This document shows, one piece after another, positions 32,033 through 40,613 of a stretch of 64,000 nt of DNA. Position numbers and translations under genes: made by a program. Source of the stretch: Salinicola lusitanus (GTDB lineage: Bacteria; Pseudomonadota; Gammaproteobacteria; Pseudomonadales; Halomonadaceae). Position 1 is the first letter of the stretch, and each line of letters begins with the position of its first letter. The notes under the pieces are model-generated. The model was not told the DNA's origin and did no database searches. It saw nothing but the letters and a program-made list of their open reading frames with translations. The stretch covers positions 180,781-244,780 of the forward strand of contig NZ_PZJM01000006.1 in the NCBI RefSeq assembly GCF_003206045.1, given 5' to 3'.

Positions 32033-32923
32033 ATGTCCTACCTCGTTGGCGTCACGGCGCTCTGGGCCTTCTCTTTCAGTCTGATCGGTGTCTACCTGTC
32101 AGGGCAAGTGGATAGCTACTTTGCGGTCATGGTGCGTATCCTTTTGGCGACGCTGATTTTTCTGCCTTTCCTGCGGCCTGCCGCGCTGCGCTGGCCCTCG
32201 CGTCTGGGTCTCATGGCCATCGGCAGTCTCCAGCTCGGGGTCATGTATCTCTTCTTCTACCACTCGTTTCTGTTGCTGACCGTGCCGGAAGTGCTGCTGT
32301 TCACCATCTTCACGCCGCTCTATATCACCCTGATCGACGACCTGCTGGCGCGGCGCTTCTCGCCGCGCTACCTCGCGGTGGCCGTGCTGGCGGTGATAGG
32401 CGCGGCGGTCATTCGATACGATGGAGTCACCGCCAACTACTGGCTCGGCTTTCTGGTCGTGCAGGGCGCGAATCTCTGCTTTGCACTGGGCCAGGTCGGG
32501 TATCGGCACCTGGCGCAGCGCTTGCCGACCGAACTGGCGCATCGCCATCTGTTTGGCTGGTTCTATCTGGGAGCTCTGTGCATCGCGTTGCCGGCTTTCT
32601 GGGTACTGGGAGACGCCGCCAAGCTGCCCACCACATCGCTCCAGTGGAGTGTGCTGGGTTGGCTGGGAATCGTCGCCTCCGGGCTGGGCTACTTCCTCTG
32701 GAACAAGGGGGCCTGCCGCGTCGATGCCGGCACCCTGGCCATCATGAACAATGCGCTGATCCCGGCTGGACTGATCGTCAACCTGTTGATCTGGAACCGG
32801 GACGCCGATCTCGTGCGGCTGGGAGTCGGCGCACTGATTCTGGCCGGTTCGCTATGGCTCAACGCACGCTGGGCAAGAGGGCCGGCGGGGGCAGCGGCAG
32901 TGCCGGCGGCCACTCGTCCCTGA
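32033..32923 (+). CDS. EamA/DMT-family transporter
   Basis: 296 residues, ten membrane segments in two EamA repeats (first GVTALWAFSFSLIGVYLSGQV, second about residue 145 on). It resembles the carboxylate/amino-acid/amine transporters of the drug/metabolite superfamily, close to E. coli YtfF in layout. Substrate unknown. Start chosen as ATG 32033; TTG 32024 possible. Its 3' end overlaps the convergent DUF1853 gene by 65 bases, so both stops lie inside the other gene. Confidence 0.87.
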   Translation: MSYLVGVTALWAFSFSLIGVYLSGQVDSYFAVMVRILLATLIFLPFLRPAALRWPSRLGLMAIGSLQLGVMYLFFYHSFLLLTVPEVLLFTIFTPLYITLIDDLLARRFSPRYLAVAVLAVIGAAVIRYDGVTANYWLGFLVVQGANLCFALGQVGYRHLAQRLPTELAHRHLFGWFYLGALCIALPAFWVLGDAAKLPTTSLQWSVLGWLGIVASGLGYFLWNKGACRVDAGTLAIMNNALIPAGLIVNLLIWNRDADLVRLGVGALILAGSLWLNARWARGPAGAAAVPAATRP

Positions 32924-33896
32924 CCACGAAAACCCGGCACTGCTTGCCGTTCGGAAGGACCAGCAGCAGGTGTGCCGACTTGCCCTGGTCGCTGAAATGC
33001 CTTGCCAGTGCGCCCTCCAGCGCCGCCAGCGGCAGTGGCGCGGAGAGGGGCGGTGCGAGCCAGTGGGGCTTGATCAGCCAATGGCCAGCCGTGCCTTCGG
33101 GCAGTTGTCGCAGCAGCGCTGGCCAGACGCTTCGGTGACACCACAGGCCCTGCTCCGCGCTGTCATTGGCAAGGCGGGGTAGCGGCAGGCGTTGGTCCCA
33201 GGGGTGATAGAGACACCCGGGCATGATGATCCGCTGTTGCAGTGATCCGGCGGCGTCCAGCGCCTTGCGCTGTCGTTCGGCGGCGGGGGACAGGCCCTGG
33301 GGTAGCTGGTGTGACTGGAGGCGATGACATTTGATGGCCAGCGAGTCGAAGCTCCCGACGCCGATCCAGCGTGCCCCATCGTGTCGATCCCCCGGGCCTT
33401 CCGGCAGACCGAGGAAGAACTTGATCGCCAACTCTGCGTGAAAGATATCGGCTTCGCGATCGTCGGATGGCGAGTCGATGCCCGGCGTTGGCGCGTAGAG
33501 AAGGTCGAGCTCGCCCAGGGTCTGCCCCTTCTCGCGCAGCGCGATGTTGTGCGCCAGTAGTCGAGTGCGGGGGGCCTGCTCAAGGATCCACTGCCAAAGC
33601 GTCTCGTGGTAGATGCCCAGTCGCTGCGAGCGTCGCTTCAGTCGCTGTCGTTGAAAGTCGGCATCCAGGGTCTCCTGCTGGGCCAGCCACGCCCGCCGGC
33701 GGTCGTGCCGGTCGAGCCCGAGTTCCGCCAGCGTCGGGCGGCCGAGGCAGCCAAGGGCGGCGATGTCCGGCGCGTGCAGCAACCACGCCATGTCGCGCAC
33801 CCAGGGCCGGCCGAGTCCCGCCAGATCGTTCATCAGTGGAGATCCCGGCGTCTGAAAGATGTCGAGGCTGACGGTTGGCTGCGAGGGGGCGAACAT
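32859..33896 (-). CDS. DUF1853 family protein
   Basis: 345 residues. VRDMAWLLHAPDI near 33-45, GIYHETLWQWILEQAP about 94-109, LLAHNIALREKGQTLGELDLLY about 113-134 and the FFLGLPEG and WIGVG region fit DUF1853, a PD-(D/E)XK-like family of unknown function (GELDLLY would carry the acidic residue). GAGAGAG precedes the ATG by 6-7 bases. Convergent overlap with the EamA gene. Confidence 0.85.
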   Translation of the reverse strand: MFAPSQPTVSLDIFQTPGSPLMNDLAGLGRPWVRDMAWLLHAPDIAALGCLGRPTLAELGLDRHDRRRAWLAQQETLDADFQRQRLKRRSQRLGIYHETLWQWILEQAPRTRLLAHNIALREKGQTLGELDLLYAPTPGIDSPSDDREADIFHAELAIKFFLGLPEGPGDRHDGARWIGVGSFDSLAIKCHRLQSHQLPQGLSPAAERQRKALDAAGSLQQRIIMPGCLYHPWDQRLPLPRLANDSAEQGLWCHRSVWPALLRQLPEGTAGHWLIKPHWLAPPLSAPLPLAALEGALARHFSDQGKSAHLLLVLPNGKQCRVFVVRDEWPPALPLPPPALLPSVR

Positions 33897-33906
33897 CGTG
33901 ACTCTC

Positions 33907-34707
33907 TCAGCGCGGTCTGGCGGCGGTGCCGATCACGGTGGTGCCGGCGGCGACGCTGTGGGTGACGATGGCCGCAGCGCCGATCCGGGCATCTTCCCCG
34001 ATTTCGATATTGCCCAGGATGGTGGCACCGGCCCCCAGGAAGGCGCCACGGCGGACCTTGGGGTGACGGTCGCCGCTCACCTTGCCCGAACTGCCGAGGG
34101 TCACCCCGTGGAAGATGGTGACATCGTCCTCGACGACGGCGGTTTCACCGATGACGATCCCGGCGCCATGATCGACGAACAGCCCGGCGCCAAGGGTCGC
34201 GGCGGGGTGAATGTCGGCACTGAACTGGACTGCCGTGCGGTACTGGAGATGGCTAGCCAGGTCGGTCAGCCCGTCCAGCCACCACTGATGGGCAATGCGG
34301 TGACACTGCACGGCCCGGTAGCCGGGAAAGAACAGCAGCGGCGTGAAGGGTTCGGGAATGGCGGCATCCTCGCGGAGCAGCGCGACCAGATCCCGCTCGG
34401 CGGCTCTGGCGATCGCCGGATGTCGGTCGAGAAGTGCCTCGACACGCTTCCGCGCTGCCTCCTCCGGCAACTGCGGCGTGGTCAGGGTCTCGGCGATGAC
34501 CCGGGCCAGGGCGCTCGCGAAGTCCGGCACCTCCAGCAGGGCATGGCGGTACAGCGCGGACAGCAGCGGGTCCCGGTTCATCGCGCTCTTCGCGGCTTCG
34601 AGTAGCGTCTGCCACAGGGCGTCGGTATCGATTGGATTCGAGAAGAAGATCGAGCGGTGTCCGGTATCGGCGGGCCCGGTCTGTTCGGTGTCGAAGCGTG
34701 GTTTCAT
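33907..34707 (-). CDS. cysE: Serine O-acetyltransferase CysE
   Basis: 266 residues. Helical N-terminal half (LWQTLLEAAKSAMNRDPLLSALYRHALLE) and C-terminal left-handed beta-helix with hexapeptide repeats (ADIHPAATLGAGLFVDHGAGIVIGE). FHGVTLG and DRHPKVRRGAFLGAGATILG complete the active site. It makes O-acetylserine for cysteine synthesis. It begins 40 bases after the stop of the SleB-like gene on the same strand and ends 10 bases before DUF1853. C-terminal tail is short, so the cysteine feedback loop may differ from E. coli. Confidence 0.95.
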   Translation of the reverse strand: MKPRFDTEQTGPADTGHRSIFFSNPIDTDALWQTLLEAAKSAMNRDPLLSALYRHALLEVPDFASALARVIAETLTTPQLPEEAARKRVEALLDRHPAIARAAERDLVALLREDAAIPEPFTPLLFFPGYRAVQCHRIAHQWWLDGLTDLASHLQYRTAVQFSADIHPAATLGAGLFVDHGAGIVIGETAVVEDDVTIFHGVTLGSSGKVSGDRHPKVRRGAFLGAGATILGNIEIGEDARIGAAAIVTHSVAAGTTVIGTAARPR

Positions 34708-34747
34708 CGGCGTGGATTCGGTCTGCGTCGGGAGGAGTGGGGCCGGA

Positions 34748-35380
34748 TCATCCGGGCTGGCGATAGAAGTTGAACTCTTGGGTTCGAGCCGTCCTGATCA
34801 GTGTCGACATCCAGCCGGGAGAGATGCTGCGGTGATGGAAGAACAGGGCGCCATGGGTGATATCGGGGAGCGTCCCGTTGAGCGCGCGACGCGCCACTTC
34901 CCTGGCTTCGGCGTACTGTTCGGGCTCGTTGGCTTCGTCGGGACGGCCATCGCACCACCAGGAGAACTGGCAGTGTCCATGCTCCGATCCTTGCTGAACG
35001 ATGTCACACAGGCTCGAGGGAAACTCGGGGTTGCCCAGCCGGTTCATGATCACGTTGGCGACCGCCTGCATCTCGCGCTGATCGGTGCCCTTGGCCTCCC
35101 AGTAGATCGATCGCGCCAGACAGGTGATCGCATCATCGAGTGGCGCCAAACCCTGCGGATCGACAGCCTCGGTTCCTTCGGGTGTCAGTCGCACTGCCTC
35201 GGGGGCGGGTTCGATCCTGTCCGTCTCGACCACGCGCCGCTCGAGCTGCACGGCCTTCTGCTTCGCGATCTCGGCCCTGGTCGGCGGTGGCGAGGCCGAC
35301 GAAGGGCCGCTCGACAGCAGGCCGGCCAGGACGAGGCCGATCGCCAGGCGTCGATAGCCCCGCTCAGCCAGCGCTTTCAT
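34748..35380 (-). CDS. Cell-wall hydrolase, SleB-like (Hydrolase_2)
   Basis: 210 residues. Signal peptide or anchor in the first ~30 residues (RRLAIGLVLAGLLSSGPSSA). The catalytic domain starts at about 90: CLARSIYWEAKGTDQREMQAVANVIMNRLG, then FPSSLCDIV and CQFSWWCDG, the SleB/YkvT pattern with the conserved YWEA glutamate. Such enzymes are lytic transglycosylases acting on cortex or peptidoglycan. Start at 35380 is inside the upstream ABM gene (17-base overlap). Confidence 0.85.
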   Translation of the reverse strand: MKALAERGYRRLAIGLVLAGLLSSGPSSASPPPTRAEIAKQKAVQLERRVVETDRIEPAPEAVRLTPEGTEAVDPQGLAPLDDAITCLARSIYWEAKGTDQREMQAVANVIMNRLGNPEFPSSLCDIVQQGSEHGHCQFSWWCDGRPDEANEPEQYAEAREVARRALNGTLPDITHGALFFHHRSISPGWMSTLIRTARTQEFNFYRQPG

Positions 35381-35699
35381 CGCTGCCGATCGTCTGAATG
35401 ACGTCGAAGCCCTCGAACTTGGGTGGGCCGAGATAGAGGCCTTCACGCCGACTCTGGCCGGCGTTGGCATGGGCCGCACGGAATGCCTCGGAGTGGGTCC
35501 AGGCGTCGAAATCGTCGCGAGAGCGCCAGACGGTGTGGGAGGCGTAGAGCACGTGGTCCTCCTCCGCCGGGCCGCGCAGCATCTGGAATTCGACGAATCC
35601 GGGCAGCCCCTGGAGATGGGTCTCGCGCTCCAGCCATAGCGTCTCGAACTCCTCGGTGCGCGCGGGGTTGACGCGAAAGCGATTCATGGCGATGAACAT
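35364..35699 (-). CDS. Antibiotic-biosynthesis monooxygenase (ABM) fold protein
   Basis: 111 residues. MNRFRVNPARTEEFETLWLERE, FVEFQMLRG, YASHTVWRSRDDFDAWTHSEAFRAAH follow the ABM/IsdG-like pattern of HmoA-type haem-degrading enzymes (dimeric ferredoxin-like barrel). Whether it degrades haem is inference; the pattern also fits Dyp-unrelated quinol oxidases. It is the first gene of a three-gene minus-strand unit with the SleB-like and cysE genes and is divergent from the LysR gene. Confidence 0.75.
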   Translation of the reverse strand: MFIAMNRFRVNPARTEEFETLWLERETHLQGLPGFVEFQMLRGPAEEDHVLYASHTVWRSRDDFDAWTHSEAFRAAHANAGQSRREGLYLGPPKFEGFDVIQTIGSDESAG

Positions 35700-35905
35700 G
35701 TGGTGACTCCTGCTGGGAAGAGCGGCGCCGGCGAGGAGATCGATGAAAGCCGTCGCCGCGAGTTTTCAGGCATGACTGGGCAACATTGCCAGCATCCGGT
35801 GGCCGAAGTCGAGTCGAAAGCGCCGTTGCCCCGGCGAGAGCGTTGACGTCGTCGCGAGTTGATGGGCTAATCGTGGCCACGGTTCCCGCTCTCCGGTCGA
35901 CACTC

Positions 35906-36820
35906 ATGGACATTCCCCATCAGCGCCTGGTCTATTTTCGCGTCACGGTCGAATCCGGATCGCTGCGCAAGGCGGCGGCGCGGCTGGACATCGCACCCTC
36001 GGCGGTCAGTCGCCAGATATCGTTGCTGGAGGCGGCTTTCGAAGCGCCGCTGCTCGAACGCACGCCGAGAGGGATTCGCCCCACGCCGGTGGGCGAGATG
36101 GCGCTCGACTACTGCCGTCGACGCGGGGACCTGGACGACGAGTTCATCACCCGGCTGGAGGCCTACCAGCGGCTGGAGACCGGCACCATCTCCCTGGTCG
36201 TGGGCGAGGGTTTCATCAATGACTTGATCGACGCCCCGCTCAGAGCCTTTGCCGAACGCTACCGGGGCGTGCGCCTGGACATCGAACAGGCGGGTACGGA
36301 CGAGATCATCGAGTCGGTGGTGGAGGATCGGGCGCATATCGGGCTGATGTTCCACGAACGGGTGCATCCGCAGATTCGCTTCTGGGCCTCCAGCGGCCAG
36401 CCGCTGTTGGCGATCTGCCCCGCCGACCACCCGCTTGCCGGGGACCCTGATCCGATCTCGCTGCAACGACTCAGCGGCATCCCGATGGCGCTCTGGAAAC
36501 CGGGGCACGGCGTGCGCCGGCTGGTGGATCAGGCGTTCGCCGAGGCGGGCCTGCATCCGCAGGTCGCGGTGGAGACCAACTCGATGGCGGTGCTGCGCCG
36601 GGCGGTGGTCGCCGGCATGGGGATCACGCTGCTGCCGCGGTTTGCCGTGGCCCACGAGATAGTCGAGGGCAGCGTGGTGGCGTTACCGGTGGCGTCAGCG
36701 CTTTTCCAGAACTCCCAGGCCCACATGATCACCCGGGTCGGCCGGCGCCAGCCGCAGGCGAGCCTCAAGTTGCTGCGCCACCTGGCGGCCTGGATGCAGG
36801 CCTTCCGTGCCCCGTCGTGA
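35906..36820 (+). CDS. LysR-family regulator
   Basis: 304 residues. N-terminal HTH at residues 5-65 (RLVYFRVTVESGSLRKAAARLDIAPSAVSRQISLLEAAFEAPLLERTPRGIRPTPVG) and a periplasmic-binding-like effector domain from about 93. It starts at 35906 after a GC-rich leader in which no strong ribosome site is visible. The upstream divergent gene is the ABM protein, so autoregulation plus control of that gene is likely; control of the downstream operon (39054-44117) is possible but distant. Confidence 0.9.
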   Translation: MDIPHQRLVYFRVTVESGSLRKAAARLDIAPSAVSRQISLLEAAFEAPLLERTPRGIRPTPVGEMALDYCRRRGDLDDEFITRLEAYQRLETGTISLVVGEGFINDLIDAPLRAFAERYRGVRLDIEQAGTDEIIESVVEDRAHIGLMFHERVHPQIRFWASSGQPLLAICPADHPLAGDPDPISLQRLSGIPMALWKPGHGVRRLVDQAFAEAGLHPQVAVETNSMAVLRRAVVAGMGITLLPRFAVAHEIVEGSVVALPVASALFQNSQAHMITRVGRRQPQASLKLLRHLAAWMQAFRAPS

Positions 36821-36869
36821 GCAACGACGTCACGGGGCCCTCGTCCGGTCGGTATCGGCGGGATACCCG

Positions 36870-37742
36870 CTAACGCTGCTCGAATCGAAGCAGGGTCCCC
36901 ATGACACCCGGCGCAATGTCGGCCTGGGTTTCGCTGTGACGATGGTAGTCGACCCCGTGCTCCTCCCAGCAGGCGATCGCCGCTGCCAGGCTCCGACAGG
37001 TGAGGGTCAGGGCCACGGCGCGTGGGGGTTCCGCCTCGACCTCGCCGAGGGTGGGAAAGGTCGCCGCCAGCGTCCGGGCATCGAGCAGGTGGCAGTCCCC
37101 CTTGTGGGTGTGGATCGTCCATGCCGCGTCGCTGCCCCGGACCGAGCCGGCACCGTGAATGCGACGGAAGTGCTCGATGTCGTAATCCGGCTCATCGCTG
37201 ACGTACCAGACATCGGCGATCGATGTCGCGGTATTGGCATGCGCCTCCTGCGTCGGGTCGACGCGAAACAGCTCCGGGCGTAGCTGCTGGCAGAGGAACT
37301 GGGTCAGGAAGGGGCGTTCGGGGTCGTGGAGGATATCCAGTGCCACGCTCACCTCCTCATCGCGGCCGCCGGGCAGGTGGGCCATGCGGCGGAAGATGAT
37401 CGGGCAAGCGTCGTTGAAGCCACGTGCCGCGACCAGGGCGTGGTCGCGCTGGATGCTGTCGCTGTCCAGCGCCACCATGGCGATGCCGTCGCCTACCGTG
37501 ATCAGTCGCGCTTCGACCAGGCGGCCGAACTGGAAGCCATTGGCATCCTGGTAGTCCAGGCATTCCGGACGACCGATGCCGATCAGTTCGATGAAGTTGT
37601 TGCTGAAGAACAGCAGGTGATTGTCCGTGCCCCACGGATGTTGATGCCGTGAATTGACGGTGAAACCGAGATCCCTGGCTGACTGGGCGGCATGATCGAG
37701 ATTACTGACCGCCAGTAAAGGGTGATCGATGCCGAAGCTCAT
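36870..37742 (-). CDS. Glyoxalase-like (Glyoxalase_3) protein
   Basis: 290 residues. N-terminal FGIDHPLLAVSNLDHAAQSARDLGFTVNSRHQHPWGTDNHLLFFSNNFIELIGI is the VOC-type opening of the Glyoxalase_3 domain, with His5, His37-type and Glu residues able to bind a metal. Second half has HRIHGAGSVRGSDAAWTIHTHKGDC. Substrate unknown; several family members open aromatic rings or process lactones. Start at 37742. Convergent with the LysR gene, 49 bases between stops. Confidence 0.75.
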   Translation of the reverse strand: MSFGIDHPLLAVSNLDHAAQSARDLGFTVNSRHQHPWGTDNHLLFFSNNFIELIGIGRPECLDYQDANGFQFGRLVEARLITVGDGIAMVALDSDSIQRDHALVAARGFNDACPIIFRRMAHLPGGRDEEVSVALDILHDPERPFLTQFLCQQLRPELFRVDPTQEAHANTATSIADVWYVSDEPDYDIEHFRRIHGAGSVRGSDAAWTIHTHKGDCHLLDARTLAATFPTLGEVEAEPPRAVALTLTCRSLAAAIACWEEHGVDYHRHSETQADIAPGVMGTLLRFEQR

Positions 37743-37832
37743 GAGCCTTCCATCCCGTCGCGTCGTTGTCTGCAGTATCGCCCAATATCGCAAGGCGCGG
37801 GAGACAGGGTACGCGATCGGCTTCGCGTTTTC

Positions 37833-38960
37833 TCATCTCAACGCCGCCATGGCGCGGTCGATGTCCGCCGAGGTGTTGTGCCAGTGAGGCGAGATCCGCA
37901 ATAGCGTGCCGGTTGCCGGCAGCCGAACGTTCAGCGGCTCGGCGGCCGTACTGCAGGCCTTGGCGACGATTCCGGCGGCATCGAGCCGCTGAACCACCTG
38001 GAGCGGCTCGCTATCCGGCAGGTGGATCGTGGCGATGCCGGTCTCGGGATGGGGCAACAGCGGCCGAAATCCCTGCTCCCGGGCGATGTCGTAGACCTGT
38101 CCGGCGAGTGCTGCCAGATGGTCGCGCAGCGGCTGCAGCGCGATCTGCTGCAACTCGTTCAGGGCGGCCGTCAAACCCACCTGATTCAGGATCGAGAGGT
38201 CGGAAGCATCGAAACGTCGGGCCTGGGGCAGATCGACGAACCGCTGGCTTGCCGGATCCAGCCTCAGCCCCGCCAGCTCCGGCGTCGGGTTGAGGCGCAT
38301 CATGGCCATTGCCGGCTGGCTGACGTAGAGCAGTGCCATGCCACGGGGTCCACGAAGCCACTTTCGCGTCGTGGCAACCAGTACGTCACAGCCGAGTCGG
38401 CGGACGTCGATCTCCGTCTGTCCCAGCCCCTGTGCGGCATCGACGATCAGCGGACAGTGCGACGGCCGGGGCAGGGCGCCCAGGGCTTCCACCGCGTAGC
38501 GCCGACCCTCGATGCTAGTTACCAGCGGCGTCAATATCGCCGCGACGTCGTCGTCGATCTGCCTGGCGATGGCAGCCATGTCCAACCGGCCATCCGCATC
38601 CGTCGCCAGCAGTTCGATGGCGCGCGGCGGCTCCCCGCCGAGCCGTCTGAGCATGACGATGTTGGAAGCCCACTCGCCAGGTGCGACCAGCAGCCGTCTT
38701 CCGGCGAGGTCCAGGTTGCCGATGATCTGGGCCATGAGCTGCGAGGTGCTGGCACCGAAGGCGAGCTGGGTCTCCGGTGCACCGATCCACTGGCTCAGCT
38801 TGGTTCTGGTCGCCTGGCCATCCCAGAGCGCGCTCTCGAGGCGCTGACGCGGATAGGCCGCCATCTCCGCCTCCAGCCAATCCCGCAGGCGAGCCGCGAC
38901 CGCCGGGCTCTGCAGGCCGACGGAGGCGTTGTTGAGATAACAGAGATCGGCGGGGTGCAC
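37833..38960 (-). CDS. Class V PLP-dependent aminotransferase/cysteine-desulfurase-like
   Basis: 375 residues. PLP lysine Lys200 in VATTRKWLRGPRG and Asp174 in IVDAAQG are the class V markers; GASTSQLMAQII (69-80) binds the phosphate. The group includes desulfurases, isopenicillin-N epimerases and kynureninase-like enzymes; the sequence does not tell which reaction. GTG start at 38960 with GAGGAA 8-9 bases upstream. Alone between the ALDH gene and the glyoxalase-like gene on the same strand. Confidence 0.85.
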   Translation of the reverse strand: MHPADLCYLNNASVGLQSPAVAARLRDWLEAEMAAYPRQRLESALWDGQATRTKLSQWIGAPETQLAFGASTSQLMAQIIGNLDLAGRRLLVAPGEWASNIVMLRRLGGEPPRAIELLATDADGRLDMAAIARQIDDDVAAILTPLVTSIEGRRYAVEALGALPRPSHCPLIVDAAQGLGQTEIDVRRLGCDVLVATTRKWLRGPRGMALLYVSQPAMAMMRLNPTPELAGLRLDPASQRFVDLPQARRFDASDLSILNQVGLTAALNELQQIALQPLRDHLAALAGQVYDIAREQGFRPLLPHPETGIATIHLPDSEPLQVVQRLDAAGIVAKACSTAAEPLNVRLPATGTLLRISPHWHNTSADIDRAMAALR

Positions 38961-39053
38961 GGGCGATTCCTCGTCGGTTCCAGGCTGATGCCTGCGATGA
39001 TACCCGAACTCGCGCCTGGGCGAGCGACGTCGCTGCCCGCCCTCGACGGCGCC

Positions 39054-40613
39054 TCAGGCAGCGCCGCTGCCGTAACCCATGGCGACGCTGGCTTCGGCGC
39101 CGGTCTCGACCCAGACGCTCTGCGGGACGGTGTATTCACGCAGGCCGTCGAGACCGCTGGACCGGCCAAAGCCGCTGTCACGGAAGCCGCCGAAGGGCGA
39201 CATCACGTTGATCGCCTTGTAGCTGTTGATCCAGATCGTGCCGGCACGCAGCTGGCCGGCGACGCGATGCGCGCGGGCCGGGTCCTGCGTCCAGACGGCC
39301 CCGGCGAGACCGAAGCGGGTCGCATTGGCGAGCCGAACGGCGTCGGCTTCGTCGTCGAACGGCATGGCGACGACCACCGGACCGAACACCTCCTCGCGGG
39401 CAATCTCCATGGAGGCGTCGACATCGGCGATCACCGTCGGTGCCAGGTAGTAACCGTCGGCGCCGGGGGGCAGCCCCTCCGGGCGCTGCCCGCCAGTGAC
39501 GACACGCGCACCGGCGGCCCTGGCACGCTCGATCATGGCGGTGACGCGGCCGTACTGGCGGGCGTTCTGCAGCGGCCCCATGCGGGTGTCCTCATCGGCA
39601 GGGAGGCCCACGGCAATCTGGCTGGCGGCCCGACCGACGCGCTCGACCACGGCATCGAAGATGTCGCGCTGGATCAGCAGGCGCGAACCGGCCACGCAGC
39701 TCTGCCCGGCGGCAGCGAAGATCGCTGCCTGAGCGCCGGCCACGGCATCGTCGAGCCTGGCATCGTCGAACACGATGTTGGCGGATTTGCCGCCGAGCTC
39801 GAGCACGCTGGGGACCAGGCGGCGGGCGCCGGCCTCGGCGATCAGGCGGCCGCTGTCGGGGGAGCCGACGAACACCAGTTTGCTGATGCCGTCGTGGCCT
39901 GTCAGCGCGGCGCCGGTGGTCGGGCCGAGGCCGTTGACGATATTGATCAGCCCCCTGGGCAGGCCGCCGCATTCGAGCAGGCGGGCGATCACCACCGATG
40001 AGAACGGCGTCAGCTCCGAAGGCTTGAGAACGACGCCGTTGCCCGCGGCGATGGCCGGCGCCAGCTGCCAGGCGCAGGTGAACATCGGTGCGTTCCAGGG
40101 GGTGATCTGGCCGACCACGCCGAAGGGGACGTGGCGAACGTAGTTGAGATGGGAGGTAGGCACCGGAATGACCTCGCCGTGCTGCTTGTCGCACCAGCCG
40201 GCGTAGTACTCGAACATCTCCCTGACCTTGCCGACCTCGCCCCGGCAGTCCCGAATCGGCTTGCCGGCGACCACGCTCTCGAGCTGAGCGAGGTCCTCCT
40301 CGTGGCCCTCCAGCCGACGGACGGCGGCGTTCATGCGCCGGCCGCGTTCACTGGCGGTCAACGCCATCCATTCGAGCTGGGCGCGCGCCGCGGCCTCGAC
40401 GGCCCGATCGAGCAGCTCGGCGCCGGCATCGCGATAGCTGCCCAGGTCGCCTCCGGTCGCCGGGTTCGTCAGCGCGATGCTGTCGCCCTGACCCGCGACC
40501 AGATTGCCGTCGATCCAGTTGGAGCAGGGTGTGTCTCCGGGCTCCAGCGACAAGCCGAACTGGGCGAGAAGACGGTGCAAGGCTTGCTGGGCCTGGGTGT
40601 CGAGCGCATTCAT
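39054..40613 (-). CDS. NAD(P)-dependent aldehyde dehydrogenase
   Basis: 519 residues of the ALDH superfamily. Catalytic Cys306 (AGQSCVAG), Glu272 (LELGGK) and the oxyanion asparagine Asn174 (PWNAP) are present; C-terminal NSYKAINVMSPFGGFRDSGFGR is standard. Resembles ALDHs for gamma-amino or hydroxy semialdehydes. ATGA overlap with the upstream dehydrogenase gene. Last gene of the DUF3100-M20-HIBADH-ALDH operon, where an alcohol would be oxidised to an aldehyde and then an acid. Confidence 0.93.
   Translation of the reverse strand: MNALDTQAQQALHRLLAQFGLSLEPGDTPCSNWIDGNLVAGQGDSIALTNPATGGDLGSYRDAGAELLDRAVEAAARAQLEWMALTASERGRRMNAAVRRLEGHEEDLAQLESVVAGKPIRDCRGEVGKVREMFEYYAGWCDKQHGEVIPVPTSHLNYVRHVPFGVVGQITPWNAPMFTCAWQLAPAIAAGNGVVLKPSELTPFSSVVIARLLECGGLPRGLINIVNGLGPTTGAALTGHDGISKLVFVGSPDSGRLIAEAGARRLVPSVLELGGKSANIVFDDARLDDAVAGAQAAIFAAAGQSCVAGSRLLIQRDIFDAVVERVGRAASQIAVGLPADEDTRMGPLQNARQYGRVTAMIERARAAGARVVTGGQRPEGLPPGADGYYLAPTVIADVDASMEIAREEVFGPVVVAMPFDDEADAVRLANATRFGLAGAVWTQDPARAHRVAGQLRAGTIWINSYKAINVMSPFGGFRDSGFGRSSGLDGLREYTVPQSVWVETGAEASVAMGYGSGAA

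Noticed and set aside
38022-40001. Plus-strand open frame of 659 codons
   Set aside because: Shadow of the class V aminotransferase and aldehyde dehydrogenase genes, which both show intact catalytic motifs on the other strand.
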